Below are positions 1 to 11,417 of a stretch of DNA of 64,000 bases, in pieces. The translations under genes were made by a program, and so were the position numbers. The notes under the pieces were generated by a model. The model ran no database searches, had not been told where the DNA came from, and worked only from the letters and a program-made list of their open reading frames with translations. This DNA is from Podospora pseudoanserina (taxonomy: Eukaryota; Ascomycota; Sordariomycetes; Sordariales; Podosporaceae). The stretch covers positions 620,001 to 684,000 of the forward strand of contig NC_085924.1 in assembly GCF_035222485.1 (NCBI RefSeq), written 5' to 3'. Positions within the stretch are counted from its first letter, which is position 1. Every line of letters begins with the position of its first letter.

Positions 1-428
1 CATTGCCCATCCCGACACACCCACTAGATTGCCGACACATCCAGATCTAGTTAGGCACTCGCATATCACACTCCTCCTTTGCCTGGCAAACATGGACGCC
101 ACAGACATCGAGTATGGACAACCCCGACGTGGCTCAGCCATTGAAGAATGTTAGTGGAGGTAGAGGGGGATGCCTGCTTGGGGTTGGGGGTCTAAGCCAA
201 CACCAAGAGCTACCTAGAGGGATACGTACGTTGCCCGGTCTCACGGAAGTACCTAGCAGGTTGGAGGATTACCTGGTGGGTGTACAAGCCTCCTTGGTGC
301 TACTAATCAAGGTATACTAACTCTAAGACAGGCCGTCATCCATAACATGGAGCTGTTCCTCGTTTCTCCCCTGGGTCTGTTGTGCCTGGGTTCCAGCATT
401 TCTCTAGATACCAGCATAGTCACCAAAG
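1..428. other. Intergenic leader before the P450 gene
   Basis: No convincing gene is visible. The short open frames lack family resemblance and coding bias. The last part probably serves as promoter and 5' leader of the P450 that starts at 429. Confidence 0.5.
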
Positions 429-2217
429 ATGGCCTCCATACTCCTACCATCCCCTCAGCTTCCCCGTCTAGCCAACCTCCTCACAAGTTCAACACTCCTC
501 CACCTCCTCATCGCCCTCCTCCTCCTAAGTCTCGCCTACCGTGTCCACCGCTGGCATAAACTCTGTCATGTCCCTGGCCCCTTCCTAGCAGGATGGACCT
601 CCCTCTGGCTCACCCGCGGCTTCATCAGCTACAAAGTCTACGAAGATATGCACGCCCTCACCAAGAAATATGGTCCTGTCGTCCGTGTAGCTCCAAACAA
701 GGTGATCATCAACAACATTGACTCCATCTACCGCATCACCAGCGCGCGGTCAGAGTACAAAAAGAGTGACTGGTACCTCCTCGCACGGGTGATGCCCGGG
801 GCGGATAATCTCCTCTCAATGAGAGATCCAAAGCTGAGAGCCAAGAGGTTGAGACATGTCCTCCCAGCAGTAAGTTCCCTCCAGCCTTTCAAGTAGGAGC
901 GACACTGACAGAGATAGTTCTCGGGCAAAAACCAAGACGACTTCGAACCCGCCATTGACAAAACCATCTCCACCCTCCTCGACCTCATCGACACCAAGTA
1001 CCTCTCATCCCCCTCCCAACACCGCCTCATGAACCTGGCCCAGAAATCCCACTTCTACACCTTGGACTCGTTCGGTGAAATAGCCTACAGCCAGTCATTC
1101 GGCTCCCTCGACACCGACAGCGACGTCCTCGGCATCGTCAAAACAGGCGACGCGACATTCCCTCTGCTCAGCGCGGTGCACAACCACCACAAGATCTTCC
1201 AGACGATTCAAAAATGGCCTTTTTACTACCTCTTACCCAGGGAAGGGGACAAAGTCGGTTTTGGGAGGGTGTTTGGCCTGGCGCTGGAGATTGTGAACAA
1301 GAGGTCGAGGGAGGTTGGGAAGGAGGGGGTGGATAAAAAGAGGGATATGCTGCAGAGCATGATGGACAATGGGCTGGAGGGCGATGAGCTGAGGAGTGAG
1401 GTTGCCATGTCTTTGTATGCCTCCCTTCCCTTCCCTTCCTTTCCTTTCCTTTCCTTTCATCTACTCACTCATATGGGACAAAAACGGAAGCTAACCTATG
1501 TGTGTGTGATAGTTTTGTCGGGTCGGACACGGTTGCATCTGCCATCAGAATGACGATGTTGTTGCTCATGACACACCCCGCTGTGTATAGGCGTTTACAA
1601 GAGCAAATCGACGACGCCGCAGAGAAGGGCAAAATCAGCCGGCCGGTGACGAACGATGAGGCAAAGAGGCATCTTCCGTACATGCAGGCTGTGATTCAAG
1701 AGTCACTCCGGTTATTCCCCCCCTCGTCAATCGTCCCGTTTTTCAAGGAGGTCCCTGAGACGGGGGATACAGTCGACGGGTACTACCTCCCCAAGGGAAC
1801 CACCATCGGCACAGGGTGTGTCATGTGGAGTATGAACCGCGACGAAGACTTCTGGGGTCCGGACGCGAACCTCTTCCGACCGGAGAGGTGGCTTGAAGCG
1901 AACGAGGAGAGACGGGCTGAGATGGAACGGTGTGTGGATTTGATCTTTGGGAGTGGCAAGTTTGTCTGTGCTGGGAAGAAGATTGCGTTTATGCAGATGT
2001 ACAAGTTGTTTCCCGAGGTGAGTTTCATCTTACACATTACACTGTTTTTTTTTTTTTTTGGTAGCTGAAGTATGGGATGATGGTGGCTGACGTTTATTGA
2101 TTGTAGTTACTGAGAGGGTATAACTGGTCTCTGCCAGATCCGTTACGCCTGCCAACGATTGATAACCCTACCATCTGGGATATCCACGGGTTGATGGTGC
2201 GGATAGAGAAGAGGTAG
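429..2217 (+). CDS. Cytochrome P450 monooxygenase, four exons
   Basis: Exons are read as 429-869, 918-1414, 1513-2017 and 2107-2217, giving 517 residues, the usual size for a fungal microsomal P450. The N-terminus has a membrane anchor (LLHLLIALLLLSLAYRV, about residues 22-38) followed by the PGP hinge. The I-helix oxygen-binding motif VGSDTVA lies at about 315-321, ExxR (ESLR) at 376-379, FRPERW at about 434-439, and the heme loop FGSGKFVCAG has its cysteine ligand near 465. All core residues are present, so the enzyme looks functional: a heme monooxygenase on the ER membrane using a P450 reductase. The sequence resembles the pisatin demethylase/CYP57-like group, but the substrate cannot be told. 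All introns have canonical GT-AG ends; intron 2 contains a CTTTC-rich tract. No biosynthetic cluster partner is evident next to it. Confidence 0.93.
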
Positions 2218-2361
2218 AGCAACGGTGGGCTCTCTCGGACAAAGATTTCTCGTCAGCAGGATGCACACCAGGCGCGTTTGGGGAGGGGGAGCAATTCACA
2301 AGTTCGGATACCTTGAATCTGAAACAATCCAGATGGCGCAGGAAATTCCACTGTTGCATTC

Positions 2362-2790
2362 TTACATCATTCCCCCATCTCCGCACACGTCGTGACTCCG
2401 CTTCAGGACCTTGTTACCCGTGTCCAACGCCGGGTCAAATGCAACCCTCGGTTTGTACGCATGTCGAGGCTTTGGCGCCTTGAGGAGGATGCCCTTTATC
2501 CTCCCTCCTTCGGCAGAAGAAGGTTTGCTCGGCTCGGCAGTATGGAAATGGCTGACGGCGAGGACCATCACAAGCAGTGCGGCCCCTCCAACGAGAAACT
2601 CAACCGGGGAGGTCTTGCTGCGAAGCCATACCATGGGGACCAGCCCCTTGAGCGCCAAGATGGCCATCTCGACGAAGGCCTCGCCCGGACTGGGGACCCG
2701 GGCTTGGTGTGGCTGACTTGAGATCATGGCGGAGATGAATCGAACGAAGTTATCTACTACAGCCATCACCGTAACCATGGTTGTGTCCAT
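2362..2790 (-). CDS. Small hypothetical membrane protein
   Basis: A single open frame of 142 residues ends 145 bp from the P450 stop, so the two genes are tail to tail. It begins MDTTMVTVMAVVDNFVRF and holds two hydrophobic stretches, about residues 40-56 (AILALKGLVPMVWLR region) and 65-82 (VEFLVGGAALLVMVLAVSHF). A basic, proline-containing tail follows. Codon use ends mainly in C/G, as in neighbouring genes. I do not recognise a family. The alternative is a chance open frame in GC-rich DNA, which its length cannot exclude. Confidence 0.5.
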   Translation of the reverse strand: MDTTMVTVMAVVDNFVRFISAMISSQPHQARVPSPGEAFVEMAILALKGLVPMVWLRSKTSPVEFLVGGAALLVMVLAVSHFHTAEPSKPSSAEGGRIKGILLKAPKPRHAYKPRVAFDPALDTGNKVLKRSHDVCGDGGMM

Positions 2791-4330
2791 GTCGCCCGCC
2801 CCCTTTTACAAGCAGAGGTCCTACAGCATATGGTAGTTGGTATTGTCCCGCCTCGTGCCGTTAGTATTGTCAACGCCACGTGAGGTCTTTGTATCCACTA
2901 CCAACGTGGCCAGTGGTCCATGTGGTTTTGCTTTGTTGTTCGAGCGCTTGTGTTCGGTTCGGTAGATCGTCGGCCGTTGGGTATTGACGACATGCCCCTG
3001 CTTGAACCCAGTTCTGGTTGACAGACAGGGGGTAAGGTGCCAAGGGAGCCCGAACTTTGGTTCGCAAGCCTTGGTTTTTTCTGCTGCTGCTGGTGGCTAT
3101 TCGGCTATGGATGATGAGCTGGAGAGTCCTTGATCCTGTGGGAACTTTTTAGTGGTCGGTCCTATTACGTTTGCAGTCCAGCATGCGAGGCAGTGGTACA
3201 TTACGCAGGGGCCGGTTGGGTGGCTCCTTTGGATATTTAGGTGTGGAGGAGGTCCAGACTTGCCTTGAGAGAAGGCGATCGTTTCCCAACCTTTCAAAGC
3301 GCGATCGAAGTTTGTGTGATCTCTTCGGGAGAGCAGCATCACCATGCTCATGGGCCATGGTCATGTTGATCCGACGGGGAGCTTATCGTATCGCTTCTGA
3401 GGGGAACTGCGCAGTGTTTTCCCTATGAAGTGTGGGATTGGCGAGGTGTCATTTTCTGGGGGCGGAGACGGAGTGGGAGACAAGATTTGATAAGTATCGA
3501 AATTGGAGGGGGAATTCGGTGATCTGCATTCCTCGTTTCTGAAACAGGCAGATAAACTCGATGCCGGCCAGACGCCTGCTACGGTGCTTGACAGAGAGGG
3601 GGACCCATGCAGCGGGGAGAGGGGGGGGGGCCTGCAGCGAGGTGGCCACTATCACGGAAGGATGTGCCAGGTAAATTTGATAAGGTGCCAATCTCGTGTT
3701 GTGCTCGGCGTGATTCCTGCCCACGTTCTGTCCCGTCTTGCAGTTCTTTTCTCGCGCTATTGACGGTGGGCGTGTTCCAAATTTTCCGTGACTGTCTTTT
3801 TGCTCCGAAGCGGCAGCCCGGAGTTTATGTGAGTTTCTTCTGGTGATGGATGCACAGCACTGACGGTGGACTGGAACAACGGGAGACCTCTCGGGACAGA
3901 CAGACACAAACACGCCCCCCCCCGCCCCCCCACCGCCGGGTTGGCCGTGCATGTGCCGGGGTTGGCAGAGAATGACAAGAGGGCCTAGTCCGGGAATGGC
4001 ATAGTTCCAGGAACCGAACCGACGATCCCTTCCCGAAACATGGGGACGACATGGGTGCTAACCGTTGTTGTCCAGACCCCCAATGTCACCCAGCTGTGGG
4101 GCTCGGTTGTTGCTTCTTCCAAGTGCCACTCATCACAGCGAAACCTAGCAGGTTTTCTTCAGTCACCAGCATGCTGACACCGCATACAATACCGACAACC
4201 CCGCGGCGATGTCTCTCCCGTCTCTTCTCCTCCTCCTTGATGCCACTCTGGAGTCTTCACTCGTTCGTCTCTAGAAGCTGGCTTCCCTCGTTATACCCTC
4301 CTTTTGAGAAGATACAACACCACTAACAAT

Positions 4331-4365
<35 letters not shown>

Positions 4366-4433
4366 CGTCCAACACAGCAAGCATGTGGCCTTGATCATCC
4401 TTCTATTCATTTCGCAAATCTGGAGTCACAAGA
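2791..4433. other. Long intergenic region and probable 5' leader
   Basis: No gene could be supported. There is a G/C homopolymer patch near 3907-3932 and a CAA trinucleotide run at about 4337-4366. The latter probably lies in the transcribed leader of the Gly/Ser-rich gene that follows. Several open frames of 70-167 codons occur but have no recognisable domain. Confidence 0.5.
4337..4366 (+). repeat. (CAA)n microsatellite in a 5' leader
   Basis: About ten CAA/ACA units directly upstream of the Gly/Ser-rich membrane protein. Such CA-rich runs are common in fungal 5' leaders. Confidence 0.85.
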
Positions 4434-4946
4434 ATGCATCTTCCAACCTCTGGCCAAGAGCTAGAGAAAAGGGACATCAAGGAGTTCTGGAACAAGCTCA
4501 TCAGCCCATGGTGCAAGACGTTTCCCAAGTCGCTGGGATGTCCCAAGCCTGAGGAGCCCACCCCCCAGCCGGAGCCGAGCCCGACGACACCCACGCCGAC
4601 GAACCCTCCATTGGAAGCCCCCGTGGTGCCGGTGCCCGCGCCGGTTCCTACCACGCCGGCATCGGCCCCGGATACGGAGAAGCCTCCTGTCAACAATACT
4701 CCGGTTACTAATCCAGTCAAGACACCAGCGGAGGACCCGCCAAAGAACAGTGCGCCTACGCCTGGGAACTCGGGAGGTGGAGGAGGGTCAGGAAATGGGT
4801 CGGGCAATGGGTCTAGTCCTGGAACAGGATCTGGTGCAGGGAACGGGTCGGGCGGTGGTTCTGGCAATGGCTCGGGGAATGGTTCAGGCAGTGGGTCGGG
4901 TTCAGGATCAGGTTCGGGCTCAACTCCCAGCCCTGGTGTAGGACAG

Positions 4947-4981
<35 letters not shown>

Positions 4982-6355
4982 GGGTTCAAATCAAGGATCG
5001 AACCCAGGGACTGGCTCCGGCTCCGGCTCCGGCTCCAGCAATGGGTCTGGTTCAGGATCGAGCTCTGGCAATGGCTCTGGTTCGCCAACCCCAACCTCTG
5101 GGAACTCCAACTCTGGATCTTCTGGCTCGGGTTCATCTGGCAATGGCAACTCAGGATCCAACAGCAATTCAGGCAATGGCAACCAGGGAGCCGGCTCAAC
5201 AACAACAGGGCCCCAAAAGGCGTTTCCCTCCACCGCAGGAAACGCCCTCTTGGCTGTGGATGGCACCCAGGACGGACAGAACCAAGTCACCCAGAAAGGC
5301 GCCGACTCAGCCACAGGCGGCGGCTATGTTCCTGGCTCAGATTACACCTCCACCGACGAGTTTGGTTACACCTATCATGGCGAGCTTGACCAGAACTCAG
5401 GGGGCGTTCGGGGGACGTCAGGAACAGGCACCAACAACGGCTCAAATCCCGGCAGTAACGACAACACCAATAACCCCAACGAGAAAGGCTCCAGCCCCAT
5501 GATCGGCATCATCGGCGCCGTAGTCTGTCCGTCTTTCCCTTCATCCATCCCTTCTGTCCCCTCTTACTGACACCTCTTCCAGCCCTCCTGGTAGTGCTCC
5601 TCCTCCTCATCGCCCTCCTTTACCGCTACCGCCGCACCCGCCGCGTCCAAGCCTTCCTGACAAGATGCACCCCCTTCAAAATCGCCCCTTACAGCAAGAA
5701 GGAAAAGAAACGCTCATCAATGGGCAACGGCCTCTTATTCAGCGACGTCGGTGATGCAGCTGACTCGGCAATGTACGAGAAGCGAAGCAGCATGAACTAC
5801 GGCACCGCCACTGCCCCCCCTCCCCCAGTCTCCTCATCGGTTACTCTCCCCGCCGCAGCCACGATCCCCCCCCTCAGGCTGGATTGCGCCCCTAGTAACA
5901 ACAACAACAACAACAACAACAACTTATCCCTAATAGACAAACGCGCCTCCTCCCCCACGAGCGGTCTGCTCATTGACTTTTCCCCTCTGACGCCAGGATT
6001 GCCAACTATTCCGTCTCCGACGATCCCCCGGCGGTCGAGTCAGGATTCCATCGGGGCGGCGAGTATAGCCTCTAGCGGGGTGTTTTCCCCTTCGTTGATC
6101 AGCTGGCCTATGCCGCCTTCTACGCCAGGGAATTCAAGACCGACGACGGGAACGGGGTGTAACTGGCCGGTGTTGCAGCCAGAGACGGTGCCGGCTGTGC
6201 CCCCGGTTATTCAACAGACATCTGCTGCTGCTGCTAGTGCACCGCCTTCGAGGCCGACAACGGGGGGCTCGCACAGATACAGTCTTATGCCTGTTATCAA
6301 GCCTGCTCAGCCGGCGTTGCCGAGCAACTGGGTTAAGCCCAAGGGGTGGGATTAG
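4434..6355 (+). CDS. Gly/Ser-rich single-pass surface protein
   Basis: Two exons, 4434-5526 and 5583-6355, join across a GTCCGT...CAG intron to give about 621 residues. The intron falls inside the transmembrane segment ([18 protein letters not shown] joined). The outer part has a Pro/Thr-rich stretch (about residues 40-100) and then a long Gly-Ser/Asn repeat (about 105-265). The inner part begins with a basic stop-transfer (YRYRRTRRV) and is Ser/Pro-rich with a poly-Asn run (AAC repeat at 5897-5922). This resembles fungal wall-stress or mucin-like sensors, but no WSC or other named domain is visible, so a sensor role is inference. No signal peptide follows the chosen ATG. An in-frame TGA separates it from the ATG at 4383, so a short upstream exon may be missing from this model. 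Confidence 0.78.
4949..5038 (+). repeat. GGTTCT/GGCTCC minisatellite coding Gly-Ser
   Basis: Tandem six-base units (ggttct, then ggctcc) encode the Gly-Ser stretch of the surface protein. Neighbouring units use different serine and glycine codons, so the peptide repeat is older than the purest DNA repeat. Confidence 0.8.
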
Positions 6356-6759
6356 CAATGACTCGTGGGGGTGTCTATCAAACAAAGTGACAAGTGGAAA
6401 AGGTGAAGAGGGAGAGGAGGGGAAACATGGTTGTCATGATAATCTACTTTACCTACCTTATTTATGATGAGATCAGTGTGTAATATTGGAAGATGGAGAG
6501 GGAAGGAGGGGGAGGAAGGGGGGGGTTTAATACTGTGGTTTTGGGTTTTGGGGTGTAATTCTTGGTCCTCTGGTCTTGGGGACGTACATATCACTTTTTA
6601 TATATGTTTTCTTATTGGTTCCTTTGTACCTACTTGCTGATGTCAAAATAACTGATGGAATGGGGATTCATATTCTCATATTCTCTTATATACTCGAGCA
6701 AAGTTCCAGCTGTCTTGCCTTTTTCCAATGCCACGCCAGCCCAGGCAGCATCAGCATCA
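6356..6759. other. Convergent 3' intergenic gap
   Basis: This gap lies between the stop codons of the surface protein and the coiled-coil protein. It is purine-rich on the plus strand, with no gene visible. It presumably holds both 3' ends. Confidence 0.5.
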
Positions 6760-9440
6760 TCAGTCCTTCTTTTTCCGTCTGCTGTCAGTGACAAACGTCG
6801 TGGAAAGGCTCTTCCGCAGGCTCTCCCTCTTTCTGGCAAGCATTTCCTTCCTGATCCGCTCTTGTTCCTCTTCCTCCAGTTTCCTCTTTCTCTCCTCCTC
6901 CTCCTCCTCCAGTTTCCTCTTCCTCTGCTGCTCCTCCCTCTCCCTCTTCTTCTCCTCTGCCGCCCATTGCTCCCTTGCTTTTTCCTCAATGTCGTCCTGC
7001 ATTTTGCGAACTCTTTCCCTGGCTTTGTCTTGCGGCAGATCGTAGCTCCAGCTCTTGGTAGAATCGCTGTTGCCATCGACGTTGGGCTGATAGCCTCGGC
7101 CCCAGTCGCGGGTAGAGTACATGTCCTTGTGGGCTTCGATGTCGGTGTAACCGTCCTTGAAGCCTAGGGTGGTCTCTTTGATGTCGAATGAGCAGTTGAT
7201 AAAGTCGTCCTGCCCGTCGGTAAAGGTGGCGGACCCCTCGATGATGTGGATTGCGCCCCGCTTGATTCTGATGGAACTCAATATCTTCTTGGCGTGGGCC
7301 AAACCCTCCTCTCCGGTGACCTTGATGGAGCCGTCGTTGATTTCGATATAACCCTCGGTGATCTTGATCTTCGCGTCCGTGAGGCTGATCAGGTCCGGAT
7401 TGCCATCAGCGTCGTCGACGTTGATCCCCCGACGAGAAACACCATCTTCAAAACTGATGGACACCGTGCCGAGATCCTCTTGGAAACGCTTCCGGTCGTC
7501 ACGGTGCAGAAAGTCAATGTCGCCGCTGACCATGTTGACGAAGCCGGTCTTGATGATGATGGAGCCGTCCCGCTTGTTCAGGAACCCGCCCATCACGTCA
7601 ATAGAGCCTTCCGTCTCGATGCAAATCGCGCCATCTGTGATGTTGATGGAGCCCTCGCTGAGTTGAGCCTCCTCGGTCTCATTTTCGGCGTCATCGGCCG
7701 AAGCGTGCTCGGCGTCATCGACCAAGACGCGTTCACCGACTGACTCCTCCTTGCGCAGGGAGGCGTCAATCTCATACTGAACTGCAGCCTCAAACATGCT
7801 CTCGACGTCCTTTTGGATTTTGAGCCGCTCCCGCTCGGCCGCTCTCCGTCGCTTCTCGGCTTCCTTCTCCATCTTCCTCTCGTGCTGTATCCTAGCTTGT
7901 CGCTCCTCCTCCTCCTTCTTCCGGGCCTTGGCCAACTTTCTTTGGCGCTCTTCTTCTCTCCGCGCCTTCTCAGCTTCTTCTCGCTCTCGCATTTTCCTTT
8001 GCTCGTTCTGGGAGAGGAACTTTTCCATGAGTCGTTTGAGCATTTCGTCCTCCTGAGCGGTAGTCTCGGGCACTGGCTCCTCGACAACGGGTGCCGGTCT
8101 CAGAGGCGGCTTGAACACGATTTCGGTCGCAAACGTCTCGCGCACTTTCTCGTCCCGGTGGTTAAAGATGCGGTCGTATAGCCTCCGGCCCATCAATGAG
8201 ACGATAACAGCTGTATCTTGTTTCATGTTTGCCGAAACCTCCTCCAATAGCAGCCGGGTCGGTTTTTGCGGGAGCTCTGTCGATACGTGGATCACGATTG
8301 TCGTTCCACGCCATTTCTCCAGTGCCCTGGCAATGAGCACCCTGCAGTGGTTCTCTGCCTTTTGCGGGAGGAATTTGGAATAGTCCTTCGGAGGCCATGC
8401 CTTCTTGATGATTTCAGCTAGCCAGAGCTGCTTTACTGTTGTGCTACGAACCCGCCCCATCTCCTTGAACTTTTGCGCTAGCCTTTGCGCAGCAGCAGCC
8501 ATGCGCCGCTTTTCGTCCTCTGTGTTTTCGATCTGTGAAAAGACAACGGCTGTGCGGTCTTCAAAGGGCCAACGACCCGGCGGCAAGTATATCTTCTGGT
8601 GGCCGTGGTAATAGACGTCGGCACGACCAACAGCGGGTTCCCCAAGCGCCGGACAAAAGGCAAGAAACTCTCGAGTGGACGGGCCATGATCGCCTGTCGG
8701 GTCAAGGCGGTCGATTGATTCTCTAGTTAAGGCAAACCAGCGGTGGGGAAGCGGAGTGCTCAAGTGCTTGACCGGTATGGTGAGTGCCCCGGGTGCCAAG
8801 ACAGGGCGGCTGACTTCTTTCTGGAACATGCGGGCCACCTTGGTGATCGGGAGGTTGGGATTCTCCTCGGGTCGGAACTCGTACTCGATGGAGGGGGTCA
8901 GCTGCCAGGGATCCTGATCTCCCAGCATGGGTTCTCTGTCAAGGTCGGACCACCGAATGCTGAAATGGTTGTTTTTCGCATTCAAAGCGCCAGTGCTAGT
9001 AAGCTAGACGGCCACAGCTGCGTATTAGTCGGCCGTCCAATACAAGATGATTGGATATAAAAACAAACCATGAAGACGTCCACCGTCAAGACTGGCTCTT
9101 GTTGTGGATCATCCAGCCTCACTGACAGCGACACGCGGTCCAGCAAGATGACATAGTGCTTCAGATTCAAGGCGTGCACAACTATGCCTCGCTTGTAGAT
9201 GTATGGCCTTGAGGGCAGGCCCCAGGCTACGTCATCACGTTTTGCTTTCACTGCCTCTTCGTGTTCCTTGAGCAAACGAAGATAGACTGTTTGGTCCCAT
9301 GGTAGAGTCTTCCACTTGTCCTTGGTGTGTAGCCACAAATTCAGCCATCTCCGCTGCGACCGAGCATTGGCAAGCTTCAGTCGAGAGGCCACGACAGTAG
9401 CAGCTGGGAGCCGGCGGGTTGGGCATAGCAGTATCAGCAT
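6760..9440 (-). CDS. Unknown protein with coiled coils and GxI/DG repeat
   Basis: Exon 1 is 9440-9069 and exon 2 is 9003-6760, joined in phase 0 across a 65-nt intron with GTTTGT donor. The predicted protein has 871 residues. The start ATG has a good CCACC context. The first half (to about 420) is an unrecognised globular region. A highly charged coiled coil of Lys/Glu/Arg follows (about 440-540). Then comes a striking strand-like repeat (about 590-740) of the type G-S-I-x-I-x-D-G-x-I, for instance GSINITDGAICIETEGSI and GYIEINDGSIKV. A second Arg/Glu-rich coiled coil ends the chain in basic residues (RKSLSTTFVTDSRRKKKD). No catalytic motif is seen. The repeat suggests a beta-solenoid flanked by coiled coils, which would be structural; that is inference. 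It shares an AT-rich divergent promoter region with the MET22-type gene. Confidence 0.8.
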
Positions 9441-9981
9441 GGTGGGCGAGGAGGGATCTGAAAAGGTATCATTTTCCGGGATGTTGCCGTCGCGAGCCTC
9501 CCAGATGGTTTGAGCCTTGGACGTGTGTCGTCGTGCAGTGGTGTGGTTGCTTGTGTTTGAGAGAGTATTATATATATATATCTATATATATATTTACATG
9601 TATATATGTATATATCTATATAATTTTTTTTGGGATCTTGGCAACACGTGACGCAGCGAGATCCCCTGCCCCACCAGCCCGCTCACTGGAAAATGGGAGA
9701 TTGATCTTTTTTCTCCCTGTCCCTGTCCTGCGCCTCGTGCTTCGCCACTGGCTGTCCCGGCGACACGGCCCCATCACGTGTGGCCAGCCAATGAGCTCCC
9801 ATGACAGGTCTCGCGGCCGCCAACCGGGATGCCCTCATCATCATTCGAGGCCAGGCGACCTCACATGAGATTTGGAGAGCAAAAGAATAAATACGATGCC
9901 CATCCATCGTTTGCCGTCATTCAACCACTCTCATCTTCCACACTCTGAAGTTTATCAAAATCAACAACACCGTAACACAAG
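9441..9981. promoter_or_regulatory. Divergent intergenic promoter region
   Basis: This stretch separates the heads of the coiled-coil protein (minus) and the bisphosphate nucleotidase (plus), so it should hold both promoters. It contains a TA-repeat patch and, near 9884-9893, an AATAAATAC stretch that could act as a TATA-like element for the plus-strand gene. No specific factor site can be claimed. Confidence 0.5.
9568..9622. repeat. (TA)n-rich microsatellite
   Basis: Runs of TATATA, with TATC and TGTA interruptions, lie within the divergent promoter region. Confidence 0.85.
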
Positions 9982-11298
9982 ATGCACATATCACCACCCC
10001 CCCCACCACCCCTCCTCCTCCCCTTGGAGGACACCACCCTCATAAACCACCACCACCAAAACAACAGCACCCACAACCTCACCCACGAACTCCTCATCGC
10101 CTCCCTCGCCATCCAGCGCGCCTCCCTCCTAACCAAACGCGTCCTCCAAACTCTCACCTCCAACAACAACAACCCACCCTCACCAACAACCTGCCCCTCC
10201 ACCCCCGTAACCGGCCACCCTTTCTTCCCCTCCACCACCACCTGCCTCAACCCATCCTACGACCCCTCCTCCCGCCGCCTCTCCATCGCCAAACCCGACG
10301 CCTCCCCGGTAACGATAGCCGACTTTGCCTCCCAAGCGCTCCTCATCTCCACCATCCACCACCATTTCCCGTCCGACACCTTCATCGGGGAAGAAGACTC
10401 CTCCTCCCTCCGCCACAACCCCGACCTCTGCTCCCAGGTCTTTGATCTCGTCTCCACCACTTACCTCTCGGACCCTGCCGCGGAGGCGTTGCTGGGCCCG
10501 CGACCGGGGAGCATACCCGAGATGCTGGGGTTGATTGATCTGGGCTGTGGGAGGGGGACAAGGGGGAAGAGGTGCTGGAGTATGGATCCCATTGACGGGA
10601 CGAGCGCGTTTCTGAAAGGGGAGCAGTACGCTGTTAGCTTGGCGTTGTTGGATGGGGAGGGGAGGGAGCTGATGGGGTTGCTGGGGTGTCCTAATCTGGG
10701 GATTGGGGTGGTGGTCGGCGGGGGGAGGATTGAGGAGAGCGAGGTGGACAGGGAGGGGTGGGGGGTTATGTTGAGTGCTGTGCGGGGGGAGGGGTGCGCA
10801 CTTGTGAGATCGATGGGGCAGGCGGGGTTGAACAAGGTTGTCAAGAGGATCAACAGGCGAAAGGCGAAACAGCGGGAGATCAGGACGGAGGAGTTGCATT
10901 TTGTGGATTCGAGGGTGAGCTGTGCTACGGATAGTGGGATGGTGGAACAGCTTGCGAGGAGGGCCGGGGCGGGGAGGACGGGGGAGAGGACCGAGATTTA
11001 CTCTTCGCACATGAGGTATGCGGCTATGGTTTTGGGAGGGCGGGAGTTTGTCCAGGTGAGGTTTCCGAAGCGACCGAGAGGGGAGGCGGCGCCGTGGTGC
11101 GTCTGGGATCATGCGGGTTCGCAGCTTATCTACACGGAGTCGGGGGCCGGGAAGGTGACAGACCTGGAAGGGAGACCGATAGATTTCGGGACGGGGAGGA
11201 AGTTGACGAATAACTGGGGGCTGATAACGGCCGATGAGAGCGTGCATGGCAAGATGCTCGAGCTGGCGGGGGAGGTGCTGAAGGAGGCAGGGAGGTAG
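9982..11298 (+). CDS. MET22: 3'(2'),5'-bisphosphate nucleotidase (HAL2-like)
   Basis: Single exon, 438 residues. The enzyme removes the 3' phosphate from PAP and PAPS, keeping sulfate assimilation free of PAP inhibition. The family is Mg-dependent and Li/Na-sensitive. Family motifs are all visible: SPVTIADFA near residue 110, the metal-binding GEED at about 136-139, DPIDGT at about 202-207 followed by SAFLKGEQYAV, and the C-terminal WDHAG. Yeast Hal2 is about 357 residues. The extra length here comes from a proline/histidine-rich N-terminus (MHISPPPPPPLLLPL) and a longer middle loop. Strong codon bias switches from C-rich in the first half to G-rich in the second, which creates long meaningless antisense frames. 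Confidence 0.93.
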   Translation: MHISPPPPPPLLLPLEDTTLINHHHQNNSTHNLTHELLIASLAIQRASLLTKRVLQTLTSNNNNPPSPTTCPSTPVTGHPFFPSTTTCLNPSYDPSSRRLSIAKPDASPVTIADFASQALLISTIHHHFPSDTFIGEEDSSSLRHNPDLCSQVFDLVSTTYLSDPAAEALLGPRPGSIPEMLGLIDLGCGRGTRGKRCWSMDPIDGTSAFLKGEQYAVSLALLDGEGRELMGLLGCPNLGIGVVVGGGRIEESEVDREGWGVMLSAVRGEGCALVRSMGQAGLNKVVKRINRRKAKQREIRTEELHFVDSRVSCATDSGMVEQLARRAGAGRTGERTEIYSSHMRYAAMVLGGREFVQVRFPKRPRGEAAPWCVWDHAGSQLIYTESGAGKVTDLEGRPIDFGTGRKLTNNWGLITADESVHGKMLELAGEVLKEAGR

Positions 11299-11417
11299 AT
11301 GGATCTAGGGTTGCATTTTCTTCTCGACATCACATGGGCAGGCGTTTTGGTTCCAGATGATACCCCTCATGATAGACAGATATATACACATTACAATCAA
11401 TCATCAGATTGGCATCA

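Noticed and set aside
3449-3952. 167-codon minus-strand frame
   Set aside because: Runs through C/G homopolymers and gives low-complexity peptide; no domain.
429-4433. Secondary-metabolite cluster around the P450
   Set aside because: No synthase, transporter or cluster regulator is adjacent in the window.
4403-5314. Antisense frames across the Gly/Ser repeat
   Set aside because: They are Pro/Glu or Gln-rich mirror images of the six-base repeat.
10180-11247. 355-codon frame antisense to the bisphosphate nucleotidase
   Set aside because: It is a shadow of the strongly biased codons of the real gene: low-complexity Pro/Arg/His with no domain.
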